Below, in pieces: positions 8,727 to 17,479 of a DNA stretch of 34,094 nucleotides. This DNA comes from Anabaena catenula FACHB-362 (GTDB taxonomy: Bacteria > Cyanobacteriota > Cyanobacteriia > Cyanobacteriales > Nostocaceae). The notes under the pieces are model-generated. The model was not told the origin of the DNA. It did not search any database and saw only the letters and a program-made list of their open reading frames with translations. Made by a program: the position numbers and the translations under genes. Every line of letters begins with the position of its first letter. The stretch's first letter is position 1. The stretch is from the NCBI RefSeq assembly GCF_014698735.1, contig NZ_JACJTQ010000053.1, forward strand, positions 1-34,094, given 5' to 3'.

Positions 8727-10442
8727 TTATCTAACTGCAACATTATAAACTTCTTGCTGTAAATCAACCTCCACAACATAAGGCTCAACTGGACGTTTAA
8801 ACAAAATCATTTCCTCTGCTTCATTTTTTTTCAAATTCACATGACAAAACCATTCTTCATTATTCTTATCTGGAAAATCCAACCGATAATGATATAAACC
8901 CCAACGACTTTCCCGACGGTATAAAGATGCTCGTGCTGCCATTTCTGCACAATCACGAATAAAATGCACTTCCATACACCGCATTAATTCATGAGGATCA
9001 CGCGCTCCCATTTGGGCTAATGTTTCATGATAGTGAACAAAATTATTTAGTCCAATTTCTATTTTATTACCGGATTTTGGCGGTTGTAAATAATCATTCA
9101 CTATTCGGCGTAATTTATATTCAACTTGAGTATGAGGAATACCATTTGGTTGATTTAATGGTGCATAAATTCTTGCTTTTTCCGCCTCTATAAATTCAGA
9201 ATCAGGTTCTAAATGCTCTAAGTTTTGAATATATTCAATGGCATTTTCTCCTGCTAAACGACCATAGACAAATGCACCAATCATGTAATTATGAGGAACG
9301 CTGGCCATATCTCCGGCTGCATAGAGTCCAGGTACTGTAGTTTCTGCTTTTTCATTCACCCACACACCAGAAGCACTATGTCCACTACATAAGCCAATTT
9401 CTGAGATATTCATTTCTACGCCATGAGTGCGGTAATCTTCTCCTCTACCCTCATGAAAACGTCCTCTACTTGGTCTTTCATTTGCCCATAAAATCGCCTC
9501 AATTTCCGAAATTGTATCCTCATCCAAATGAGTCATTTTCATTTGAATTGGCCCTTTGCCAGAATTTAATTCTTTCCAAATCTCTAGCATCATTTGACCA
9601 CTCCAATAATCACAATTAATGAAGCGGTTTCCTTCAGCATTGGCGGTATATGCTCCATAAGGGCCAGCAACATAGGCACAAGCAGGACCATTATAATCTT
9701 TAATTAATGGGTTGATTTGAAAACATTCAATATTGCTTAATTCTGCTCCTGCATGATAAGCCATTGAATAACCATCTCCGGCATTTGTAGGATTTTCATA
9801 AGTTCCATAAAGATAGCCAGATGCAGGTAATCCCAAACGTCCACAAGCACCAGTAGAAAGTATGACGGCTTTGGCTTGAATAACTACAAAATCACCACCG
9901 CGCACGTCAAACCCAACTGCACCAATGGCTCTACCATCTTTTACTAATACTCTTGTTGCCATAACGCGGTTTGTGACTTTCACTTTATGGCGTTTAACTT
10001 GGCGGGTAAGAATTGTTTTTAAGTCTTTACCTTCTGGCATGGGTAAGACATATTTACCAACTCGATGCACTTGTTTAACGTCGTAATTTCCTTGAGGGTC
10101 TTTTTGGAATTTAACGCCCCAACTCTCTAATTCTTGAATGGTTTCGTAACCTAATTTACCCGTTGCGTAAACTGCTTTTTGGTGAAGAATGCCATCATTA
10201 GCAATGGTGACTTCACGGACGTATTGTTCTGGGGTAGAATTGCCAGGAATAACGGCTGTATTGACTCCATCCATTCCCATTGCGATCGCACCACTACGGC
10301 GAATATTCGCTTTCTCTAAAATTAACACTTCAGCATCAGGATTTGCCTGTTTAGCTTTAATCCCTGCCATTGTCCCCGCAGTTCCACCACCGATTACTAA
10401 AACATTGGTTTTTAGCCACTGTGTATTGATGTTTGTTACCAT
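8727..10442 (-). CDS. AprA-like FAD-dependent oxidoreductase (fumarate reductase/succinate dehydrogenase flavoprotein family)
   Basis: Flavoprotein of 571 residues. The FAD-binding GGGTAG lies at residues 18-23, followed by VLILEKANIRRSGAIAMGMDGVN, where the flavin-contacting SGA segment and the AMGMDGVN pattern resemble AprA, the alpha subunit of adenylylsulfate reductase, more than succinate dehydrogenase. The C-terminal FAD motif is GLYAAGDMASVPHNYMIGAFVYGRLAGENA. A GHSASGVW block precedes it. The start at ATG 10442 with an upstream GAAAGAG is preferred; the frame stays open 42 codons further, but that part reads through a tandem repeat. The neighbour upstream is a sulfonate-type substrate-binding protein, and an AprB-like ferredoxin lies at 3129. 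A role in releasing or oxidising inorganic sulfur from organosulfur compounds is plausible but inferred; true dissimilatory APS reduction is unlikely in a cyanobacterium. Confidence 0.8.
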   Translation of the reverse strand: MVTNINTQWLKTNVLVIGGGTAGTMAGIKAKQANPDAEVLILEKANIRRSGAIAMGMDGVNTAVIPGNSTPEQYVREVTIANDGILHQKAVYATGKLGYETIQELESWGVKFQKDPQGNYDVKQVHRVGKYVLPMPEGKDLKTILTRQVKRHKVKVTNRVMATRVLVKDGRAIGAVGFDVRGGDFVVIQAKAVILSTGACGRLGLPASGYLYGTYENPTNAGDGYSMAYHAGAELSNIECFQINPLIKDYNGPACAYVAGPYGAYTANAEGNRFINCDYWSGQMMLEIWKELNSGKGPIQMKMTHLDEDTISEIEAILWANERPSRGRFHEGRGEDYRTHGVEMNISEIGLCSGHSASGVWVNEKAETTVPGLYAAGDMASVPHNYMIGAFVYGRLAGENAIEYIQNLEHLEPDSEFIEAEKARIYAPLNQPNGIPHTQVEYKLRRIVNDYLQPPKSGNKIEIGLNNFVHYHETLAQMGARDPHELMRCMEVHFIRDCAEMAARASLYRRESRWGLYHYRLDFPDKNNEEWFCHVNLKKNEAEEMILFKRPVEPYVVEVDLQQEVYNVAVR

Positions 10443-10583
10443 ATACAACTCTTTCAAGAATTCAAAATTTATTTTTCCGTTAGCAGAGGCGCAGAGGGCG
10501 CAGAGAAAGTCAAGGAAGATTTTTAGAAATATTTGATAATTAGCAATTTTCCTATTACCAATCACCAATTACCAATCACTAAA
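10443..10583. repeat. Repeat-bearing spacer between flavoprotein and substrate-binding protein genes
   Basis: Contains an inverse copy of the GCAGAGGCGCAGAGGGCGCAG motif (about 10483-10503) and heptamers of the TTACCAATCACCAAT type (10553-10580). The spacing of about 140 bp is long for a tight operon, although both genes face the same way. Confidence 0.7.
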
Positions 10584-11687
10584 TTATTTATTTCCTTGCC
10601 AAACTACTTCTTTAATCTTGATTTCTTTAGGAATCAATTTGATTTTATAAAAAGCATCTGCAATTTCTTGTTGTTTGCTAATTATTTCTTCTGTCAGAGG
10701 TAATACACCATACTCACGTCGTTTTTCTGCTGTTTCTAACACAGCCGCATCTATGCCCAATACAGGGGAAAGTAATTGCGCTACTTCAGTTGGATTATTC
10801 TTTGCCCAATCGCTGACTTTATTCACTCCATCCAAAACTGTTTTTAACCTTTCTGGATTTTTATTTACAAAGGATTTAGCCGCTAGATAATAACCTAGAT
10901 TGGGAGCTAATCCAGTTGCATCTGTGAGAGTACGTGCGCCAGTTGCTTTTTCGGCTGCGGCTAAAAATGGGTCCCAAATTGCCCAAGCGTCAACATTTTT
11001 ACCTTCAAATGCTACACGAGCATCTGCTGGAGAGAGAAAAGTTGGCTTGATGTCGCTGTACTTTAATCCTGCTTTTTCTAATGCTTTTACTACTAAATAA
11101 TTAGTATTTGATCCTTTTGCAAAAGCAACTTTTTTACCCTTGAGTTCAGCCACAGTTTTAATAGGTGAATCCTTATGGACAATAATTGCTTCTGCTTTGG
11201 GAGTCCAAGGATCATAAGCAACATAAAGAAAAGGAGTATTTGCGGCTTGAGCAAATATAGGGGGTGCTTCTCCTGTGTAACCAAAGTCAATACTCCCAGC
11301 GTTCAACGCTTCTAACATTGGAGGACCAGCAGGAAATTCAGTCCAAGTAACAGAAGCACCAGAGGCTTTTAAGGCTGTTTCTAATTCCCCTTTGGCTTTT
11401 AGTGAGTAGAGGATAGTTGCTGCTTTTTGGTAGCCAATGCGAATTACGGTATTGCTATTTGTTGCACTGGAATTGGTATTTGGATTAGCTGTTTCGGTTG
11501 TTTGTGCTGTCTGAGTTGTTCCAGTATTTTCGCTGGCGCTGGGAGAACAAGCAGAAACAGCTAAACTCAAGCTTAGTCCAACTACAAACAGTAAGGAAAA
11601 GGTGCGGATTTTTTGCTTTTGGTATTTTTTGAAGAAGGTGATTCCAGCTTTCAATAGTCTGAATGGAGAGAACTTAGTCAACATCAT
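10584..11687 (-). CDS. Sulfonate/nitrate-type ABC substrate-binding lipoprotein (SsuA-like)
   Basis: Periplasmic solute-binding lipoprotein of 367 residues in the SsuA/TauA/NrtA family (NMT1-like fold). The N-terminus has a positively charged stretch, a hydrophobic core (FSLLFVVGLSLSLAVSAC) and a lipobox LAVSAC with the lipidated cysteine at residue 47. After a threonine/asparagine-rich linker the binding domain opens with IRIGYQKAATILYSLKAKGELE, typical of aliphatic-sulfonate binders. The family loops EALNAGSIDFGYTGEAPPIFAQAA and VAFAKGSNTNYLVVKALEKAGLKYSDIKPTFL are all present. I use the ATG at 11687; a GTG at 11690 is in frame. No permease or ATPase gene adjoins it, which is unusual. Its partners must be encoded elsewhere, or it works with a generic transporter. 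The ligand being a sulfonate is inferred from family resemblance. Confidence 0.87.
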   Translation of the reverse strand: MMLTKFSPFRLLKAGITFFKKYQKQKIRTFSLLFVVGLSLSLAVSACSPSASENTGTTQTAQTTETANPNTNSSATNSNTVIRIGYQKAATILYSLKAKGELETALKASGASVTWTEFPAGPPMLEALNAGSIDFGYTGEAPPIFAQAANTPFLYVAYDPWTPKAEAIIVHKDSPIKTVAELKGKKVAFAKGSNTNYLVVKALEKAGLKYSDIKPTFLSPADARVAFEGKNVDAWAIWDPFLAAAEKATGARTLTDATGLAPNLGYYLAAKSFVNKNPERLKTVLDGVNKVSDWAKNNPTEVAQLLSPVLGIDAAVLETAEKRREYGVLPLTEEIISKQQEIADAFYKIKLIPKEIKIKEVVWQGNK

Positions 11688-12164
11688 CACTCTGCTTGGT
11701 GGTTAAAAGATATCGAACTTCAGCAAATAAACTTAAATACGGTGTCCCGATAGATTAACCGTAAATTATAATTATGAGAATATCCCATACATCCCAGCGA
11801 AACGCAAGTATATTGCCATAGGATGTCAAAAGTCCCAACGCACAACCGACTTTCTCAGGTTGCTACTTCAGTGTAAAGAAAGTAGCACTTATAACCTATT
11901 TGATATAGAATCCATTTGGTATCTAGGTGATTGCGGCGTACCTCTGGAGAGCAGCTTTGTAACCAGGGGCTTGCTTACCTAACTTCAGTGCCAACAAAAC
12001 TTGATCACGTAAAGTTTCAATTAACACCCAAATTACGACTATTGAGTCTAAAAATTCTCAATTTGGGACTCAAAAGTGATAACATTTCCCGCCAGTAGTG
12101 TTAAAGTTGCAAGAAATTGATCAAAAACTTTCTCCTTGAGACGCTACATCAACAGCGGGTATCC
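11688..12164. promoter_or_regulatory. Divergent intergenic region between substrate-binding protein and lytic transglycosylase genes
   Basis: About 477 bp with no convincing gene. On the minus strand a TATAAT-like box lies at about 11772-11777 within a perfect AATTATAATT palindrome, which could serve the substrate-binding protein gene; no good -35 hexamer stands out. Near 12040-12076 there is an inverted repeat TTGAGTC...GACTCAA with an inner ATTGAG...CTCAAT pairing, upstream of the transglycosylase. No riboswitch or operator could be recognised with confidence. Confidence 0.35.
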
Positions 12165-14354
12165 ATGCTGAAGAAACTACAAAACAAGCAAATTTATCTG
12201 ATTGCTGGCGCAGGACTATGTGCCTTTTTAGTCGGGGGTATGGTATCAGCCCCACAAGCTGGAAAAACCCTGAGCAAATGGTTAAACGTAAGTCAGAGTC
12301 AGCCTAAGCAATTATCTGAGACTAATAAATCAAAGTCAGTTGTATTTAGTTTAATATCTCAATCTTTACCAGAACGTGCCGCCAAACTAAGTGAAATTGC
12401 TAAAGCCAGCAATTCTCCAGATAAAGAAAGAGCTAGTTATATTTTGGCCAGCGATTACATTGAAACCAACCAAGGGGAAAAAGCCCTAAACTTACTACAA
12501 GGACTGGAGAAAGATTATCCAGTTTTAGCACCATACATTTTGCTCAAGCAAGCTCAGGCACAGGATATGCTGGGTGAGAAGGGTAAAGCTTCGGATTTGC
12601 GGCAAAAAGTGCTAAAAGATTATCCCCAAGAAGCAGCCGCAGTTAAGGCAATATACTTGATTGGGCAACCAAAACTACATGATCAAGCGATCGCACAATT
12701 TCCTTCTCATCCCCTCACCTGGGAAATTATCCGCAAACGCTTAAAAGATAATCCCAATCAGCCCAAGTTAAAACTAATCTTAGCCAAATATGCCGCCAAT
12801 GAACCAGGCATTGTCGGTATATTAGATCAATTGGCAAAACAGCCTCAACTCACACCCGCAGATTGGGAATTAATTGGTTCAGTCTACTGGGACAATAATC
12901 AATTTACCAAAGCGGCTAATGCTTATACTAAAGCACCCAAAACAGCCCGCAATCTCTACCGCACCGCTAGAGGGATACAGTTAAACAAAGAGCGAGATAA
13001 AGCAGTTGCTCTCTATAAACAACAGGTGCAACAATTTCCCACCGCTGAGGAAACGGGAACAGCCCTGCTGAGATTAGCAGAAATTGCCCCAGGAAAGGCC
13101 GCAATACCTTATCTTGACCAAATAATTAATAAATTTCCTCAACAAGCACCGAAAGCACTCGTACAAAAAGCTAAATTACTGGAAACTCTCAACGATAACC
13201 AGTCAGCTAATACAACTTGGAAATTACTTTTAGGTAAGTACAGCAGTTCTAACGAAGCGGCAGAATATCGCTGGAAAATAGCCCTAAATAAAGCCAAAGC
13301 CCAAGATTATGTAGGTGCATGGGAATGGGCGCAACCAATCGCTGCGAATAATCCTAACAGCATTTTGGCTCCTAGAGCCGGGTTTTGGGTAGGTAAATGG
13401 GCAACAATGCTAGGAAAACAGCAGGAAGCTCGTACTGCTTATGAGTATGTACTGAGCCAATTTCCCCAATCTTATTACGCATGGCGCTCTGCCAGCATTT
13501 TGGGGTTAGATGTAGGTAATTTTAACAACCTGCGACTGATGAACCCGGAAGTTGTCCCACATCAGCGTCCTGTGCCAACAGCGGGTTCTGATACTTTTAA
13601 AGAATTATATCTGTTAGGTCAAGATCGTGATGCTTGGTTACAGTGGGAGACAGAATTTCAGAACAAAGACAAGCCTACTGTAGCCGAAGAATTTACCGAG
13701 GGGTTGATGCTGTTGGCAAAGGGAGAAAATCTCATCGGGATTGATAAGATTTCTAAGTTGGAAGATCGGGAAACACCAGCCGAAAAAGCCGAATATGCAG
13801 CTTTAAGTCAACAAATCATTTATTGGCAAGCTCGTTATCCTTTTCCCTATCTCCAAGAAATTGAAAAATGGTCAACTACACGTAAACTGAATCCTCTGCT
13901 AGTTACAGCCTTGATGCGTCAGGAGTCACGGTTTCAGCCAAAAATTAAATCTGTAGTCGGTGCAACCGGTTTAATGCAGGTAATGCCCAGTACAGCCGCA
14001 TGGATAGCCCCGCAAATTAATGTTGATATGAAAACCATTAATTTGGAAAACCCCAACGATAACATTATGCTGGGAACTTGGTATTTAGATCATACTCATC
14101 AGCAATATGGGAATAATTCCATGTTAGCGATCGCTAGTTACAATGCCGGGCCAGGTAACGTTGCTAAATGGCTGCGAACCATACCCAAACAAGATCCAGA
14201 TGAGTTTGTGGAAGAAATTCCTTTTGACGAAACCAGAAATTACGTTAGGCAAGTTTTTGGTAATTACTGGAATTATCTACGACTGTATAACCCATCAATT
14301 TCGGCTGTGGTTGCTAAATACTCAGCCGAACACCCCAAATTACCAACCCAGTAA
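12165..14354 (+). CDS. Soluble lytic murein transglycosylase-like protein (Slt family)
   Basis: Peptidoglycan lytic transglycosylase of about 729 residues. The N-terminus has a basic segment and a hydrophobic stretch (IYLIAGAGLCAFLVGGMVSA), either a signal peptide or a membrane anchor, placing it in the periplasm. A long TPR-like helical region follows (about residues 70-540, with ERASYILASDYIETNQGEKAL as an example). The C-terminal SLT domain has catalytic E587 in RQESRF, then GATGLMQVMPSTA and SYNAGPGNVAKW motifs. It cleaves the MurNAc-GlcNAc bond with formation of 1,6-anhydro-muramic acid. The ATG at 12165 is preferred over a TTG at 12117 because the residues from 12165 begin a standard signal region. 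It is longer than E. coli Slt70, through extra helical repeats. It is followed by a repeat array and then tatC. Confidence 0.9.
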   Translation: MLKKLQNKQIYLIAGAGLCAFLVGGMVSAPQAGKTLSKWLNVSQSQPKQLSETNKSKSVVFSLISQSLPERAAKLSEIAKASNSPDKERASYILASDYIETNQGEKALNLLQGLEKDYPVLAPYILLKQAQAQDMLGEKGKASDLRQKVLKDYPQEAAAVKAIYLIGQPKLHDQAIAQFPSHPLTWEIIRKRLKDNPNQPKLKLILAKYAANEPGIVGILDQLAKQPQLTPADWELIGSVYWDNNQFTKAANAYTKAPKTARNLYRTARGIQLNKERDKAVALYKQQVQQFPTAEETGTALLRLAEIAPGKAAIPYLDQIINKFPQQAPKALVQKAKLLETLNDNQSANTTWKLLLGKYSSSNEAAEYRWKIALNKAKAQDYVGAWEWAQPIAANNPNSILAPRAGFWVGKWATMLGKQQEARTAYEYVLSQFPQSYYAWRSASILGLDVGNFNNLRLMNPEVVPHQRPVPTAGSDTFKELYLLGQDRDAWLQWETEFQNKDKPTVAEEFTEGLMLLAKGENLIGIDKISKLEDRETPAEKAEYAALSQQIIYWQARYPFPYLQEIEKWSTTRKLNPLLVTALMRQESRFQPKIKSVVGATGLMQVMPSTAAWIAPQINVDMKTINLENPNDNIMLGTWYLDHTHQQYGNNSMLAIASYNAGPGNVAKWLRTIPKQDPDEFVEEIPFDETRNYVRQVFGNYWNYLRLYNPSISAVVAKYSAEHPKLPTQ

Positions 14355-14361
14355 AAAATTA

Positions 14362-14476
14362 CCCTCTCCGCGTCCCCGCGTCATCTCCTCTCCCCCTCTC
14401 CGCGTCACCGTGTCACCGCGTCCTCTTCTCCCCCTCTCCGCGTCACCGTGTCACCGCGTCCTCTTCTCCCCTTCTC
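14362..14476. repeat. GC-rich tandem repeat, 38-bp unit
   Basis: Two identical 38-bp units (14392-14429 and 14430-14467) containing CCGCGTCACCGTGTCACCGCG, preceded by a shorter variant (14362-14391) and followed by a partial unit. The array lies between the transglycosylase stop and tatC and is much richer in GC and pyrimidines than its surroundings. Confidence 0.9.
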
Positions 14477-14529
14477 AAAGTCGCTCTCACAGATAAAATA
14501 GTTAAGGAATGTTGCCTATTAACTAACTC

Positions 14530-15324
14530 ATGACACCTTCACCAGATGTAGATACTATCAATTCTCCCAATATAGATACAGAAGGATACGGAAATTCAGA
14601 AGTTAATCCCCAAGATGAGTTACCAGATGATGTGGAAATGTCATTTTTCGACCATCTTGAAGAATTACGGCAGCGGATTTTCTATTCTCTAATTGCTGTA
14701 GCTGTGGGTGTTATCGGCTGTTTTATCGTCGTTAAACCTCTTGTACAGCTACTAGAAGTCCCAGCACATGGTATAAAATTTTTGCAACTAGCACCAGGAG
14801 AATATTTCTTTGTCTCCATCAAAGTTGCGGGTTACAGTGGCTTAGTGCTTGCTAGTCCCTTTATTCTTTACCAAATTATCCAATTCGTACTTCCCGGACT
14901 GACACGTCGAGAACGCCGTTTGTTAGCACCTGTGGTTTTGGGTTCAAGTGTGCTATTTGTCGGCGGGTTAGTATTTGCTTACTTGCTACTTATTCCCGCA
15001 GCTTTACAATTTTTTATCAGCTACGGTGCAGATGTTGTTGAACAACTATGGTCAATTGAAAAATATTTTGAATTTGTGCTGTTATTGTTATTCAGCACTG
15101 GGTTAGCATTTCAAATTCCCATTATTCAATTGTTGCTAGGTAATTTAGGTATTGTCTCTTCCGAAAAAATGCTGGCTGGTTGGCGTTTTGTGATTATGGG
15201 AGCAGTCATTTTGGGTGCTGTACTTACACCTTCTACTGACCCCCTCACCCAAAGTCTTTTAGCAGGGGCGGTTTTAGGACTTTATTTTGGTGGAGTTGGT
15301 TTAGTTAAACTGACGGGGAAATAA
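14530..15324 (+). CDS. tatC: Sec-independent protein translocase TatC
   Basis: TatC, the core receptor of the twin-arginine translocase, which exports folded proteins across the plasma and thylakoid membranes. After a hydrophilic acidic N-terminus of about 35 residues comes the hallmark [12 protein letters not shown] (about residues 39-50), then six hydrophobic segments: [91 protein letters not shown] and the C-terminal [15 protein letters not shown]. The conserved [18 protein letters not shown] loop is also seen. Length, 264 residues, is usual. Nearby probable Tat clients are PetC (16740) and the dienelactone-hydrolase-like protein (7723). A rho-independent terminator follows at 15351. Confidence 0.95.
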   Translation: MTPSPDVDTINSPNIDTEGYGNSEVNPQDELPDDVEMSFFDHLEELRQRIFYSLIAVAVGVIGCFIVVKPLVQLLEVPAHGIKFLQLAPGEYFFVSIKVAGYSGLVLASPFILYQIIQFVLPGLTRRERRLLAPVVLGSSVLFVGGLVFAYLLLIPAALQFFISYGADVVEQLWSIEKYFEFVLLLLFSTGLAFQIPIIQLLLGNLGIVSSEKMLAGWRFVIMGAVILGAVLTPSTDPLTQSLLAGAVLGLYFGGVGLVKLTGK

Positions 15325-15350
15325 AAGTCTTTCTGATTTCGTGCCATAAA

Positions 15351-15381
15351 TACAGGAAAAGTGACATCCTGTAATTTTTTT
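15351..15381 (+). terminator. Rho-independent terminator downstream of tatC
   Basis: Stem TACAGGA (15351-15357) pairs with TCCTGTA (15367-15373) around a 9-base loop, followed by AATTTTTTT. It lies 27 bp after the tatC stop. Confidence 0.75.
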
Positions 15382-15476
15382 ATAAAACTCAAGATATTCT
15401 CTTGTAAAGATTTACATACGGCACTATAAGTAAAAGCTTAAAAAGCCTTGATAGAGATAGAAGTGGAAGATAGTTT

Positions 15477-15992
15477 ATGTTATGGGGGGATAAACAAGAA
15501 TTAGCTCTAGAGTGCTTGTTAGATCCAAGAGAAAGCGAACTACAAGATTACTTATTTGGACATATTGCTCTTTGGGCTGGAGGATATGCGATAGGAGATT
15601 TTTCACTAACAGTGATGCTAAATGTGCCTTACAGTTATTTTAAGTCTTCTTTAACAGAATGTGGAAAAAGGCAAGATTCAAATTTGATGAGAATGACTGC
15701 CTTAGAAGTTTGTAAATTTCTTGATTCTGCTCTTTACGGTGATAATCTTGAATCTCATTGGAGTTCAGAAGAACTGGAGAAAAAATATAGAAAATTTTGT
15801 ATATGTCCAGGTTTTTCTGAAGCATTTGATGGAGAAATGGCTTTCCTGATTGAAGGAGAAAAAGAAGAAAGATTTATCTGGAAAGATTTTCCATCTCAGT
15901 CTATTAAGGAAGTCAGATTGAAACCTAAAACCTACAAGTATATTATTGAATCTTTCATTGCTTGGTATTTTAATCTCATCCAGGTGGTCTAA
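15477..15992 (+). CDS. Putative Imm42-like immunity protein
   Basis: 171-residue soluble protein with no signal peptide or membrane segment. The N-terminal LWGDKQELALECLLD, then GHIALWAGGYAIGDFSLTVML, and a C-terminal FCICPGFSEAFDGEMAFLIEGEKEERFIWKDF region recall the Imm42 family of polymorphic-toxin immunity proteins; this match is from memory of the pattern, not a search. Such proteins neutralise a cognate toxin domain in the cytoplasm. No toxin gene is present nearby: tatC lies upstream behind a terminator and the DUF3067 gene lies downstream on the opposite strand. If the assignment is right, this is an orphan immunity gene, as often collected by bacteria to resist neighbours. Otherwise it is a hypothetical protein. 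The ATG at 15477 has GGAAG about 10 bp upstream. Confidence 0.5.
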   Translation: MLWGDKQELALECLLDPRESELQDYLFGHIALWAGGYAIGDFSLTVMLNVPYSYFKSSLTECGKRQDSNLMRMTALEVCKFLDSALYGDNLESHWSSEELEKKYRKFCICPGFSEAFDGEMAFLIEGEKEERFIWKDFPSQSIKEVRLKPKTYKYIIESFIAWYFNLIQVV

Positions 15993-16099
15993 ATCTCTGT
16001 TACGAATTACCTTAGCGTATAGCTCCTCTGTTAGCGAAGCTCTACCAAAGGGAGCAAGAGGCATTACGAATTACAAATTACGAAGATTGTTATTTAAAT

Positions 16100-16408
16100 T
16101 CATAATATCCATTCAGAAGCGCGATCGCCCAAATCTAGGGGGATACTAACAGCTTTACCCAGCCGGGGACGCTCTTTGGTTTGGGCAATAAAAGTTTGTA
16201 CTTGTATTGTTCCTCCCAAAGCATGGAGATAATTAGCAATACCGTCAATATGCTCTTGGTACTCAGTATCGCTTAAGGGGAATGAAGCTTGCTCAAGGTA
16301 TTTCCACATGACTTGTAGAAATATCTTCCCCTGTGTCCGGCGTAACTGGATATCGTATGAGTATCCCCACTTATCAATCAACAGTTGACGTAATTCCTTT
16401 CCTGTCAT
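16100..16408 (-). CDS. DUF3067 family protein
   Basis: 102-residue soluble protein conserved in oxygenic phototrophs. The pattern MTGKELRQLLIDKWGYSYDIQLRRTQGKIFLQVMWKYLEQASFPLSDTEYQEHIDGIANYLHALG is the DUF3067 signature as I remember it, with a YLEQxSFPLSxxEY block in the middle and the IPLDLG-type C-terminus. It has no known catalytic motif. It is divergently transcribed from petC across about 331 bp, an arrangement that hints at a link to the cytochrome b6f complex or its assembly; this is inference from position. The C-terminal coding end carries a HIP1 site (GCGATCGC at 16122-16129). Confidence 0.75.
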   Translation of the reverse strand: MTGKELRQLLIDKWGYSYDIQLRRTQGKIFLQVMWKYLEQASFPLSDTEYQEHIDGIANYLHALGGTIQVQTFIAQTKERPRLGKAVSIPLDLGDRASEWIL

Positions 16409-16739
16409 ATCAATTAAAAATTTGGGATTTGGGATTTGGGATTTGGAATACTTCTGAGCAAGGCTGTTTGATCTCTGGGAAACATCACAGCCTATTCCCT
16501 TATGGGATCAGAGGTTTTCTCAATTAGATTTTACATTTAGTTATGATGTTAAGTTCCGTAACTCCAGTATGATAAGGATATAAAGAAATGTAATGCTAAC
16601 AGAAAAGATGCTAGACAGGTCTTGCAACAAAGAAGTGTGGCATCCCTGGAGGCGTTAGCATTTCGACTCAGGCAAGAATTGTTTAAGTACTAGCAAGCTT
16701 GTCAAAATGTTAAAAAAATTACACAATTGCGCGTAGATT
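16409..16739. promoter_or_regulatory. Divergent promoter region of DUF3067 gene and petC
   Basis: 331 bp without a gene. Near the DUF3067 start there are three TTTGGGA heptamers (16421-16441) plus a partial unit. The part nearer petC (16560-16739) is AT-rich and should hold the petC promoter, but no -35/-10 pair stands out and no clear ribosome binding site precedes the petC ATG. Confidence 0.4.
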
Positions 16740-17279
16740 ATGGCTCAATTTTCTGAATCAGTGGACGTTCCTGATATGGGGCGTCGTCAATTCATGAACC
16801 TGCTTACTTTTGGAACTGTGACAGGAGTGGCTTTGGGAGCATTATATCCCGTGGTCAACTACTTTATTCCCCCTGCTAGTGGTGGCGCTGGCGGTGGTAC
16901 AACAGCAAAAGATGAACTGGGTAACAACGTTAAAGTTAGTCAATTTCTTTCTAGCCATAATGTAGGCGATCGCACTCTAGTTCAAGGACTCAAAGGCGAC
17001 CCCACCTATATTGTCGTTGAAAGCAAAGAAGCGATCGCTGATTACGGTATTAACGCCATCTGCACTCACCTGGGTTGTGTAGTCCCCTGGAACGTAGCTG
17101 AGAACAAGTTTAAATGCCCTTGTCATGGTTCCCAGTACGATGCAACTGGTAAAGTTGTTCGGGGGCCTGCACCCAAGTCTTTGGCTTTGGCTCACACCAC
17201 AGTTAATGACGACCAAATCGTTTTGACCCCTTGGACAGAAACTGACTTCCGCACCGGAGAACCCGCTTGGTGGTCTTAA
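16740..17279 (+). CDS. petC: Cytochrome b6f Rieske iron-sulfur subunit
   Basis: PetC, the Rieske [2Fe-2S] subunit of the cytochrome b6f complex, which takes electrons from plastoquinol and passes them to cytochrome f at the lumenal side of the thylakoid. Cluster ligands C108 and H110 (CTHLGC) and C126 and H129 (CPCHGS) are present, with the C113-C128 disulfide pair. The N-terminus has an uncleaved twin-arginine-type signal and anchor: [29 protein letters not shown] (residues 14-42). A glycine-rich hinge GGAGGGTT follows at 48-55. Length, 179 residues, is standard for the main cyanobacterial PetC. petA follows in the same direction after 200 bp of tandem repeats. Confidence 0.97.
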   Translation: MAQFSESVDVPDMGRRQFMNLLTFGTVTGVALGALYPVVNYFIPPASGGAGGGTTAKDELGNNVKVSQFLSSHNVGDRTLVQGLKGDPTYIVVESKEAIADYGINAICTHLGCVVPWNVAENKFKCPCHGSQYDATGKVVRGPAPKSLALAHTTVNDDQIVLTPWTETDFRTGEPAWWS

Positions 17280-17287
17280 ACAGTTCT

Positions 17288-17355
17288 GAGTAAAGAGTAC
17301 CGAGTATTGAGTACCGAGTACCGAGTACTGGGTGTTGAGTATTGAGTATTGAGTT
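17288..17355. repeat. GAGTANN heptameric tandem repeats between petC and petA
   Basis: An imperfect run of heptamers of the type GAGTACC/GAGTATT starts just after the petC stop. It is one of two distinct short-repeat arrays in the petC-petA spacer. Confidence 0.85.
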
Positions 17356-17396
17356 ATTAGTCTGAAGTCAACAGTCCAGAATTTTTAATCAACTCT

Positions 17397-17466
17397 TGAC
17401 CAATGACCAATGACCAATGACCAATGACCAATGACCAATGACTAATGACCAATGACCACTGACTAA
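17397..17466. repeat. TGACCAA heptameric tandem repeats upstream of petA
   Basis: Ten consecutive heptamers: six perfect TGACCAA, then TGACTAA, TGACCAA, TGACCAC and TGACTAA, with a partial TGAC before the petA ribosome-binding region. Short tandem repeats of this class are typical of heterocystous cyanobacteria and vary between strains. Confidence 0.95.
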
Positions 17467-17479
17467 TGACTTTATAGAG

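Noticed and set aside
10443-10568. 42-codon N-terminal extension of the flavoprotein frame
   Set aside because: It reads through a tandem GCAGAGGCGCAG-type repeat, and the homologous FAD-binding start with a ribosome binding site lies at 10442.
12117-12164. TTG start for the lytic transglycosylase
   Set aside because: The next ATG at 12165 gives a normal signal region; the extension has no family resemblance.
17397-17466. Possible CRISPR-like array
   Set aside because: Units are only 7 bp, contiguous and without spacers, so this is a short tandem repeat.
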